Positions 35,727-45,957 of a DNA stretch of 64,000 nt are shown here, piece after piece. The notes beneath the pieces are model-generated. The model was not told the origin of the DNA and did not search any database. It saw only the letters and a list, made by a program, of their open reading frames with translations. Source of the DNA: Penicillium oxalicum. Lineage: Eukaryota > Ascomycota > Eurotiomycetes > Eurotiales > Aspergillaceae. Within the stretch, counting starts at the first letter, position 1; every line of letters begins with the position of its first letter. Both the position numbers and the translations under genes were made by a program. The stretch spans positions 1,550,001 through 1,614,000 of the forward strand of contig NC_064655.1 in the NCBI RefSeq assembly GCF_001723175.1, given 5' to 3'.

Positions 35727-36247
35727 ATGTCCAATAGTGCTCAACAGCAGGCCAATGTCACTCCGGATGATGACGAGCCCGATGACTGGTACTGGAATTG
35801 GCCCTCCGTGTGATGCCATGTTTGATCGCTGACTCCGGTGCAGGGATAAACGCATTTACAGTACAGGTTGTCATGGTAAGCAGTTTCGGAAATGGAATCA
35901 TTCTCCTGGTTGCTGAACCTCAACTGACTATGCCGAAGCCGAGCAGGACAAAATGAATGACTGCTACTATGCAAAGAGAGACTGGCGGGCTTGCAGCAAA
36001 GAAGTAAGTCGCTAGTTTGCACCTTGGCCCTGAACGCGCCCAGTGGCTCGAAAACATGCCGGGGAGCTCTGGTGTTTAGAAGAGCTCTTTATGCCGCAGT
36101 CAAAGCTGGGAAGACTACTTGATGAGCGTCATGTTGGCGTGTAAATATTGGAGAATACCAGCTGATCACTCGTCATAGATGGAAGCCTTTCGCGAATGCT
36201 GGAAGCGCAAAGGCAATGACCAACGAACCCAAACAAAAGATGCCTGA
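35727..36247 (+). CDS. COA4: Twin CX9C mitochondrial COX assembly factor, COA4-like
   Basis: Small gene broken into four exons: 35727-35788, 35844-35875, 35939-36003 and 36179-36247. Donors are GTACTG, GTAAGC and GTAAGT, branch sites CTGAC, and acceptors CAG, AAG and TAG; all phases fit and give 75 residues. The product starts MSNSAQQQANVTPDDDEPDD, continues WDKRIYSTGC, then shows a perfect twin CX9C: TGCHAEQDKMNDCYY and RACSKEMEAFRECWK, nine residues between each Cys pair. It ends KGNDQRTQTKDA. This is the coiled-coil-helix-coiled-coil-helix fold imported into the intermembrane space by the Mia40 relay. The WDKR...GC start and second CX9C followed by a basic tail match fungal Coa4 (cytochrome c oxidase assembly) as I remember it; other CX9C families are the alternative. 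No continuous frame reveals the gene, so it is easily missed. Confidence 0.88.
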
Positions 36248-36820
36248 ATGGACACTCGAGATGACTCGGCTTCAAGCTCTTCATGTATCACAGTCTAATT
36301 CTTTAAATACTGTATGAATACTATCTTTACATCGACGTCGAGCCATCTCATTTATGGCTCCAGCTCAACTTTGCTCTCGAACAGCATTGCATAGACCTGG
36401 CGCTCAATTTGGTACTGATATAATCAATATAAGTGTAACCCAATAGCAAGGCCGGGCTACCTTCAGAGGTCTTCCATCCTGCTTAAAACAAACACCGTAC
36501 ATTTGATGATCAGGGGTCCCATTATCAAACCTCGATCTTGCCGTCTCAGTTGACCCAGAAGAGCGGAGATCTGTTGGAATATTTAGGGTGTATATGACCT
36601 ATCGAGATTTCCCAGAATCAAAGAGTCTGACCCGGTAGTCTATTAATATTTATTCCAACTTTCACACTGAGATCATGTAGTTGTGCAGTCTGGGCCTCTC
36701 GTCCAAGATCTTACTCCCAGCATCCCATCACGTGATAGCTTCTATCCTGTCGAGAGCAGCTCTGCCGAACAGACTTCAAGCTTTATCGATACATCATCCA
36801 CTGCACAATATAACGGCACC
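36248..36820. other. Intergenic, COA4 terminator and MGM101 promoter
   Basis: 573 bp. AT-rich in the middle (TATTAATATTTATTCC near 36640). An in-frame ATG at 36683 lies upstream of the preferred MGM101 start, but the frame between them lacks a targeting-like sequence. No other gene is seen. Confidence 0.55.
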
Positions 36821-37938
36821 ATGTCGATAGCACGAATTCGTCCTTGGTGGACACTGGAAGCCATTCAAAATACAAGCGCGCTATCGCGAGCGCCACGCAC
36901 GAGAAACTGCTCCGTTCAGTCCTGCCCGTTCACCACCAAACGCGGCATCACCTACAGCTCGACGCGATCTCAACCCTTGAATAACGGCAAAAGCGCTGCG
37001 ACAACCACCACCGCCGCCACAACAAACAGTCCCTCCAGTAGCAGCACCCAGATACCCCGTTCTACGCCCCCGACCTCATCCTCCACGCCCTCATCCACCA
37101 CCTCCCAAGCTTCCCGCGTTGCTGCCGGAACCCCCAACCGTCCAACCACAGAAAATATCTCCAAGAGCGGCCTCGCCGACAAACCGCTTGAACTCGAGTC
37201 TGCACCGGAAGAAAAGATCGACTGGACGAGATCGTTCCACGGTCTCTCGGCGGAACCGTTCCCCAAAGAAGCTGCAGATATTCTGCTCGCAGAAACTGCC
37301 CCGGAAGAAGTTGAGATCAAGCCTGATGGGATAGTTTATCTTCCCGAGATCAAGTATCGGCGGATCTTAAATAAGGCCTTTGGACCGGGAGGATGGGGGC
37401 TCGTTCCGCGGAGTGAAAGTATCGTCACTCCTAGGACGGTGACGAGGGAGTATGCGCTTGTTTGTCATGGACGGTGAGTTTTTTTTTTTTTTTTTTTTGT
37501 TTTTTTGAAAGAACAATTTGGTTCACGGGCTCGATGTGTTCTTTTTTCTGGGCCTTCTCGTATAGCCTGAGCCGGGGGATCTTCTTCTTTCTACTCTCGC
37601 CCGTCGTCCTCTCTCTTTCAAATTGGACCTGTGCTGACGTGGTATTTCTATTTTTTTTTCTGTTTTCCAGACTAGTATCCGTCGCCCGAGGTGAACAGGA
37701 TTACTTCTCGCCCGACGGCATTCCCACCGCTACCGAAGGCTGTCGCTCCAATGCGCTGGTCCGATGCTGTAAAGATCTTGGCATTGCCAGCGAACTGTGG
37801 GACCCTCGCTGGATCCGAAAGTACAAGGCCAAGTACGCGCGGGAGGTCTTTGTCGAGCATGTGGTGAACAAGAAGAAGTCGAAAATTTGGATCCGTAAAG
37901 ATGATCCGGTTGGGTATCCCTGGAAGGAGAGTAAATAA
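36821..37938 (+). CDS. MGM101: Mitochondrial genome maintenance protein MGM101
   Basis: Rad52-like single-strand annealing protein of mitochondrial nucleoids, needed for mtDNA repair and inheritance. Two exons, 36821-37473 and 37671-37938, encode 306 residues. The 197-nt intron contains a 20-nt T run directly after the donor. The N-terminus ([20 protein letters not shown], with several Arg and no acid until Glu-13) looks like a mitochondrial presequence. A Ser/Thr/Pro-rich spacer follows. The conserved core runs from [20 protein letters not shown] through [27 protein letters not shown] and the spliced [16 protein letters not shown] to the C-terminal basic region [13 protein letters not shown] and [12 protein letters not shown]. 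That core is larger than in yeast (269 residues in total) only because of the spacer. An upstream in-frame ATG at 36683 is disfavoured for lack of a presequence. Confidence 0.95.
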
Positions 37939-38700
37939 GCTTTGCTTGGATATGGAGCGAAACGCCTAGGGATGGGGGAGGAACTCGCTGGGAGATGAAC
38001 CCGCTTATACAAACGACTTGATCAGGAGGAAGAGGAAGGGAGAGAGAGAGAGAGAGAGAGAGACCTAGAAAGTAGGCATGTACATCCCATATAGCATGAA
38101 CGAAACAGAATCCCACACCCTCAGACAGCGATTCAGTATAGTTGGAAGAGAAAAGGTTATAATCAGCCCCTTTCCCCTTCTTGGCAATTTGGACCTGGGC
38201 CTCACCTAGGTGACGCCGAGGCTCTTCCACAACCTTACCTAGCCCTGATTCTACTGTAGGTCCTACTACGTAAGTACCAGACTGCTTGTCTCTATTGCAA
38301 GTCCTCTCCCCATCACAGGATTTCATGCTTTGAGGAGCTCTGAGGAAGAGTGAGGCGTACGAGATAGTTTCAACATAAAAACTCTCATTTTATTTTCCTC
38401 TTCCTATCTTGCATGACAAGTTAACGATTTCTCCCCGTCAGCCTGAGCACGGCAATTCATATATCGTACAACATTTAGAAAAAACCCCCAGCCTTGTTCA
38501 CTGGAAAGACAAGAAAGAAAAGTAGCAGGACCTTGATCCAATACAAGAGACAGCAGCAGCAGAATGAGAATCAAAACTGCCAAAGAAAATGCGAAAAGGA
38601 CGGTAGAAACACTGGCCGTCTAGAAATACAGTCCAACATGATGAGAAAAACGGGAAAAAAAAGGAACAGTAGTTCAAAACCGATGCCGAATGGTCAATTT
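37939..38700. other. Convergent 3' region MGM101 / MscS channel
   Basis: Contains a (GA)n microsatellite near 38038-38063 and otherwise A-rich sequence. It probably holds both 3' untranslated regions. No gene. Confidence 0.6.
38038..38063. repeat. (GA)n microsatellite
   Basis: About 12-13 GA units, 100 bp after the MGM101 stop, in its probable 3' untranslated region. Confidence 0.9.
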
Positions 38701-41700
38701 TTATGGTTCATAAGGCGATCGGGATCGGTCATTTGGATCCCTTCTCGTATTCTGTGCAGGCGCCCGCGACTGCACTGGTGAGTAAATAGATGGCGGGGAG
38801 ATGGGGTCGTACCGCTCCGTCCCATCATAATGACTCGATGAGGCGGTTGCCCGATCAGGCGTGATGGAATCGAGTGGGACAGAATCGTACGGATTCTCGT
38901 GGCTGTAGTAAGGCTGAGTGAACGAGCCTAGTTGGTGGGCATTGGGTTGGGTTGAAGAAGACTCGGGGGAGGTCGCGGTGGGGGGCTCGTAGCGAGCGCT
39001 ACCGCGAGAGCTGGGAGGGGCGGGCGTTTGAAGGATAGGTACGTCGTTGTGCGATGTGAACATGCCGCCGGGGGCGGCTTGCATCTGATCCTCACCGTGG
39101 AGGGAGGCCCGGACGCCGGACTTGCGGTGACCGGTTGAGAGTCCCCGCGTGAGAGAGGAATTATGGTCAACGGTCAATTGGTGCGAGGCGCTGGTAGTCG
39201 AGCGGTAGAGGCCTTCGCCACCATCCCGGCTGGGATCGACGGCGGCCAAAGCAGGCGAGCGAGAGTTCAAACGGTCTGCAATCTCGGCTTCACGTGAGGT
39301 CGCAGTGGATCCACGGTGCCGAAGGGAGCCTGAGGCGTGGTGGGCGTCAAGGCCCGTTGTCTGCGCGTCCAAAGTCACCATGCCATTCGCGGCAGCGGCG
39401 GCGGCCGGGCTGAGACCTCCAGCGGGACCAGATTCAGTCGGGACAGGCTTCTTGTCACCCGAGTCGGCACCGGCGGTGCCCTTTCCGTCGTCGTTGTCAT
39501 CGCCAGATTCTTCCTCGGGAGCGGCCTCACCGGGGGCTCGGATGTGGACCTTGCGCATCGCAAGGACCAGCGCGCACATGAATTTGGAGCGACGAGCCGC
39601 GCGCACGGTCTCATTGGACCAGTTGGACTTGTGACGAATATCAACGCGAAGCTCGAGCTTGTCGAGCGCACCAAGACCGACCACCTCGATTTCAAAGTCG
39701 GGCTGGAAGTCACGGCTGTTGGATGGATCACGGACAAAGATCTCCATCTCATCACGCAGGGCCTGGATCTCGGCAAAGGAAGTATCGAAGCTCACGGGAA
39801 CGGTCAGTCGCTCATGCATGGCATTGGCGCGGGTAAAGTTGTCGATCCATAGACTGTTCAGGATGTTATTAGGGACCTGCGTCATGCGGTGATCGTCGAC
39901 GCTACGGAAAACACTGAAGAGCAGCGAAATCCGCTCCACGATATAAGGCTTATCGCCAATGTCGACGCGGTCGCCAATATCAAAGGGATGCTTCACGAAT
40001 AAGAAGATGCAAGAGCCCAGGACTTCTTGCGCCGTGGTGGCGAAAACGAAACTCAGCGATAGCAGAGACGTAGCACCAGCGGCGATGACGGTCCCGAAGC
40101 CCGAGGTGACGAAAGAGACAAAGACCAAAATGGCGACGACAAAGGCAACGCTCATCAGCAGGTTGTCCAAAACGTGGATCGCCTGGTCGACATCGTGCAT
40201 GCTGTGGTTCAAAGACTTGCGCATCCGACCAAACTCACTGATCGTGAGGATCATCTCGTCCAGACTCACATCACCGTTCCCATCCTTGTCCAGAGCTGCG
40301 AAACATTCTTCAGCGTCCGCCTCGTGCTCGGGGCCCAGAACTTCAACAATGTCTTCCAGGTAAAGCGCGTCCCGGCCTTCGACGACGAATGACATCCAGA
40401 TCCGGCGAGCCAGCGCTGCAGCAGATCGCTTGCGTTCAAAGGCCTCGGTGACGATCGAACGAGTGGCCTGCGGGTTAAACACTTGCTTTCCCGTGAGCTC
40501 GGACGCAACGTTGCCAAAGGCAGCGGTGACCTTGTCACCGATGCGCCCGACATTGTGACCGACCTGCCGGCCCACCTGCTGCATCATGCGCAAGGGCATG
40601 ATCGAGCTGCGCTTGCTAGTCTTTCCGGCATCCTGGGCGAGAAGCGAATCAAAGATGATGGCGTCTTCGTCCTTGAACTCGGGGCAGTAGATGGGGAACA
40701 TGTTCCGAGAGGCCTCGAAGAGCAGTCCAACCAAGTAGACATTGTGCTTGGACTGTTTGATTTTGGCATCGAACTGCTTGCGGTGGTAACTGATGGAGAT
40801 GAGCTGGACGAGCGCCTTTTCGCCAAGGAAAATGAGGCTGCAAACAAGCAGAGCGAACAGAATGTTCTTGACACTCTTCTCCCATGATGTCACGTCGGTA
40901 TCCGAGCTGGATTTCTTATTGGGGTTCAACGTCATAATCTGCGGTCCATTGTGTGAGCATTCTGCGCTAAATTTTCGTCTCGTCTATGCCATATTGGGGG
41001 GACGCGGGGGGTCAACCTACCGGTAAGAAAGTCACCAGCGAAACGATGCACCACAAGACTAACGAAATTGGAGTCTCCAGGGCCCGCAGGATCAGCGCAT
41101 ACTTGCGCGTTCCCGCGCTGACAATACCACACAGGAATTGGAACACATAAGGAATGATTTTGGCAAAGAGCTTGCACGCCCACAAGCTGACCCAGACGAC
41201 TTCAATCCAGGTGAAGAACCAGTAGAGGTGTACGCCACCAATCTTCGCATCCGGTGCGACAGTGGCGCCCACGATAATGGGTACCGCGAGCAACAAACCG
41301 ACGGGAATCACATAGATCATGTACCGAGTGACGACGGAGAAGTTGTAGACGGCCTGGTAAATGCGGCCCACCACATTGACCGACCCATCTTCGGGGGCAT
41401 CCGAGGGCCTGCCCGTGGAATCATTGATATCAGTATTATGCCGACGACGACGACCCGGACCGGTCAGGGCCGCCTTCTCTCCTTCCTCTGGGGAGTGATT
41501 GATGGGGGCGGAGGAGCCGGTCTGGGAGCCCCATCGGCGAACGCCATTCTGACCCCGGCTCAGGGTTTCCGTCAACGGAATGTCGATCGTCACGTCGTTT
41601 GGATTCGACATGACGTGGTGAGGATCGTGAGGATGGTGGGAATCGTTGGGGAGGTCGGGAATCTGCTGGAATCGATGTGCTGATAATCGGTGCGTCGCGA

Positions 41701-41719
41701 TCCCCATCGGACGCTTCAT
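38701..41719 (-). CDS. EF-hand mechanosensitive channel, MscS family
   Basis: Two exons: 41719 (or 41611)-41021 and 40938-38701. The donor is GTAGGT, the acceptor CAG, and the phase is preserved. From 41719 the protein is about 978 residues. Membrane segments include VVTRYMIYVIPVGLLLAVPI, WFFTWIEVVWVSLWACKLF and a helix split by the intron. Helices around SVKNILFALLVCSLIFLG and LLMSVAFVVAILVFVSFVTS follow. An EF-hand loop DKDGNGDVSLDE precedes the MscS pore region, with ATTAQEVLGSCIFLFVKHPF and GDRVDIGDKPYIVERISLL. The C-terminal 250 residues are polar and disordered. The architecture matches fission yeast Msy1/Msy2, ER channels that control calcium under hypo-osmotic shock; an equivalent role is inferred. 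The start is uncertain: MSNPNDVTID at 41611 is the minimal choice, but the frame upstream (HRFQQIPDLPNDSHH) still looks coding. Confidence 0.93.
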
Positions 41720-44700
41720 CGCGCAGAAAGAAAAAAGCGGACGCAGGGAGGGTCCTAGGGTTGTTGTGCCTTTTATGGAAGAGAGCAAGTAGATCCAAGT
41801 CTCTGGACGGGTTGGGTTTAATTGGATGTCCCGTGGTGGGTAAACGTGCAGTGGAGGTACTGGAGGACAACGCAAAAGGACCTGTGGCAGTGGAGACCGC
41901 GACGACAGGACTCAGTCACAATTGGAAAACGCCTCCACAGGTGGGTAAGAAAGCACCACAGTAAGAGGGAACGATCTGGGCGTGGTCAGAGGTTTGAGGC
42001 GAATTTTCCTTTTTTGTGGTTTTTCTTCTTCTGTCTTCTGTCCACTCTTGCAATTGGACAGCCCTGAGATCTGAAACAAGCCCTGCGGGAACCAATCGAC
42101 AGCCGACGGTTCAACGGACAGCGGTCGTGGCGTCGTCAATTCACGGAACACTGTGGTGTGTCGTGCCTGGACACTGGGACGAAGGAGGAGGTTCCCTGAG
42201 AACTCGACCGCGTGAATGCGAATTAGACTTGACCAGTTGCGTGGATCACCTCGTTTTCTGGGACTAGGTTCTTGACAACGCTGACCTCGATGGTCCTCTG
42301 CTGTCGCCGGTGGAGTAGCTTTCGATCCGAGACCCACGATGGTGTATTTGCTTCGCTGTCGGGTCTCTTGCACCAGAGCATCAATGGGGACGGGGGGATC
42401 CAATAGTCCCTCCCAAAAAACCTGTCAGTGGATGATGATCACCCAGTCTAAGAATATGCCACCGCCCTGGCTCTGAGCAGAAGTGATGATTATGCGATGT
42501 GAGTAGTGAGCAAGGATGGGGGGAGAGTGGACTGTGTGTGTTGGATGCAGGATGCAGTGGAGAATCACGATCGGCGGTGGCCGAGGTACGATTTGCCCAG
42601 CATTCAAAAGGCGAGTGGACACGAAAGTTACGAACTCTGGTTCCTGTGAACCAGGACGAATGAGCGACGGAGAAATGGGGGCCCTGAGCAGAACCGGACA
42701 CGACCAAGTGGACAGAGTAGCTGGAACCCGATGAACCAAGCGAAGTTGGAAAATAGGCACAAAGGCAAAGAGCGTGCACACCCAGAAGATACTTTGATGA
42801 GTCGATTGTTAACAATCCGGCCACAACCAAACAGTCAGTCCGTCACTGAGCATTCAACAAAATAATGCGCGGGCCAATTCCAGTCGCGTGTTCAGTGAGA
42901 GAGATTCTAAAAATAAAATAAAAAACATGAGAGCCCCCAAATGAAACCAAACGGGAATTGAAAAAGAAAAAGAGAAAAAAAAACCCACACTTTTTGGTGT
43001 GGAGACTGGAGACTGTAAAATAGAGGGCGGCCTGTTCCGTCCTCTGAGATCGAAATTCCACGTAATCTCGAGTCTCTACGAGAGTGAAGATGACCTCACT
43101 ATGAACAGCCTCCCAAGATCTAGTTGCACCGAGGACAACCTGGCCGATCGGTGTGGATGCATGTCTACTTTGATCAATTGCATTCTACCGAAGCGGAGAT
43201 AAAAAAAAAGACAACACAAAAGCCATCACGATAGACAGAGCCTATTCAGCCACCAAGAAGTGGATTTCCTACTTGCGCCGCATCCATGTCGAACAGAAAA
43301 CTGTAAGACAAAGAGAGAGAAAAAAGAAGCCCTGTCAACTTTGATCCGACGCCACGCAAGCCACACAGTTTCACCAGTGTTCCCCTCCATTTCCGGAGAT
43401 TTTCCCAGTCGGCTGGTTGAAAGTGTCCTGAACTATGTGGTATTTTGATGCCCATGCGTGCAGATGAGAGCATGCAAGGCGAACACATTGCTCAGAGGGC
43501 AGGTTGGGAGAGGAAGGGGGGAAAGTGTTTATTTCTTCGAAGTGCGCGTTGATAGGCTAAAATTTGGACAGTAAATCAGGGATATCGAGGGCGTTGGTAG
43601 GATGGCCAACCTTTGACAACCCCCTGTGTAAACCGAAATTTGCGAAATATGTGGGATAGGGCGAGATGACACTGGAGGCAGGAAGGATTCACTCAGTATG
43701 CTCCAATGTGGTCCAGACACGTACGGAGTACTGTTTGACATTCCAGTGGAGGACGATCCGGCCGACTACCGTGACAGCCACATTTTTTTTCTTGCATGGG
43801 CCTGGTGCATCACTGCATTACTTTTTCTCCAGGAATCCAAAGAGGGGAGACATACTCTGCGATGGATATGGATGGGACTCGTCATGGACACATCACAAAG
43901 TTTAGGTGGACTTTCGCTATTGAGCCAAGGTTGGTCTCTTGTGGAATGAATTTGTTAAAGGGATGATTGAGGTACGATTCGAATTGATTTTTAGCTCTAT
44001 TGGATATAATAAAGTCTCCAGTCTTCACTTCCACTCGAACTAATTTTGGCTGGAGAACAATCAAAACAGGACCCTTCAATCAAGCGATAGCTACCAAATA
44101 CTCGAGTTCGCCCTATCCTCGCCAAATGCCCAGTGGCAGGTACAGTATTTTACGTATCAGCGCAGTACCTGGGTGCTCACTGGATGACCAAGCACTCAGT
44201 AGAGCAATGACCAGTGACATGGATCTTTTACATACATCTACAAAGTCAGGACCAGAGTATAATTCTACCGTACCTGACAGGTCAAATCCATCACCGCTTC
44301 CAATCTATAACCTCATGTCCGTAGTTCGAACTCGTCTGCCCTGCGCTTGATGAACCTCCCATGCTTCACCATTATATCAACGTCTTGTCCATCACCAGTA
44401 CAGAACATGTGTACTTTGCATGAAAGCCCATTCAATTCCCAGAATCATCATACCCCTAAAGATGATGTATTCCCCGTCGTGGCGTCCATCGCGTTATGCA
44501 GGTCCCACGGCCATCCGCCAATGACCTGCTGCGATCGGCGCTCGCTACCGAGGAGGAGGGCGTGCGACCGCCAGGCGTGCAACGTGAATGGAAAGGCGGA
44601 TATGCGGATGTCTTCCGTCGGGAATGAAACTTGACCAAATGGCACGCATGCGCAATTATTTCTCTCTCTCTCTCTCTTTTCCACGCTCTCTCCCCATCGC

Positions 44701-45496
44701 TTTCCCATGATTGGCACTGCAGTATGCGTGGTGTAAAATCGGTCAGCGATAGAGGGAGAGTATATATCTACGTATGGACTGTCGTTACAGCTGTCATTCT
44801 GCCCTCGGTATTGATAGTAAAAGTGTCCGTATCGAGTCAGTCGAGTCTAGTCGCCCGACGCTGCCTACAGGTCCGACGGTAAACATTGCTTCAGCCAGGG
44901 GCTATGAACTACAACACACGCGCGAACCTTCAATCGGGTTCTGCTTTCATCTCCGCTCGGGTGTTGTGCTCGACATCAATCGGATCGACCACGCCGTCAA
45001 GCCCCTGTGACGAGCTACAAGCCCGGGCGGGCTACACACGGAGCAAGTTTGAGAGAGACAGAGAGAAAGAGAGAGGGAGAGAGATTCTGATGTGACGCAC
45101 GTGGACAGACGCCTTTCATCGGCGGAATCCTAGCGTCGTGATTATGGTTGACACCTTGGCAACCGTCACCATACGGCAGGCATCATTGACTAAACCCTGG
45201 TGCTGGACCCAACACTCATCACGGTCGGACAGTAGGAATCCGAAATAGCGGGAGGGGATGAAAACACGATGTATTGATCGACGACTCCGAGAAGATAAAA
45301 AAGGGGAAAAGAAGACCAACTTCTACACAAGGGTATCACAGCAAGGAAGCAGTATAAATACATGGTGTACCACGAGCCATGCAGAGCAGAGAGAAAAACC
45401 ACAAACAGAAACCAAGATTCATAAAGCCTGGCGGAGGGGCGCCGCACAAGGGGCAACGGCCGACAGGGCTGGACTTTTGGCGTCGGGCCCTGGCGA

Positions 45497-45513
45497 GGGG
45501 GGGGGGGGGGGGG
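45497..45513 (+). repeat. 17-nt G homopolymer
   Basis: An uninterrupted run of 17 G, downstream of the STAND-like gene. A similar run lies 306 bp further right. Confidence 0.9.
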
Positions 45514-45802
45514 AAAGACCTCGATGCCCATTTTGAAGAGAAAAGTGAAGTCGCATAGATGGAAGGAGAGAAGAAGGGCTCGGAGAGACTGGAAGACAAT
45601 GAAGCAAATTTTGCTTTTCCGAGGAAAGATCAGGGCGGGTGATCGGATTGGGCGGCAAAGCATCAGCTTCAAAACTGACAGCCATCACAGCCCCGATTTT
45701 GCACCCGAGTCGTGTGGATATTTGTGCGAGGCCCAAGAACGAGCGAGGCGCCCGGGCATTCACCCGTTCACATTGATGCGTCGTGTTGCGGCACCACTGG
45801 TC

Positions 45803-45819
45803 GGGGGGGGGGGGGGGGG
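45803..45819 (+). repeat. 17-nt G homopolymer
   Basis: An uninterrupted run of 17 G, about 140 bp beyond the stop codon of the minus-strand STAND-like gene and possibly within its 3' region. Confidence 0.9.
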
Positions 45820-45957
45820 TGGAAATGAGGCCGGAGGAGAGTGGTGGGAGTAGGCCGTTGTGCAGCGAAACCCGTCAAGAATGAACGAGGATGGGTAGCA
45901 CATGTCACGTAGCAAGCTGCAGCGGGGCGCAATCAGTGCGACCTGAAAGCAAAATTT

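Larger units (their letters stand above)
41720..45957. other. Intergenic tract, no supported gene
   Basis: 4.2 kb. The left end is the probable promoter of the channel gene. Several 70-150 codon frames overlap on both strands without motifs. Repeats include (TC)n near 44662-44680 and two G runs at 45497-45513 and 45803-45819. No RNA gene was recognised. Confidence 0.5.

Noticed and set aside
39337..40887. + strand frames opposite the MscS channel
   Set aside because: Antisense to well-supported coding sequence with EF-hand and MscS motifs.
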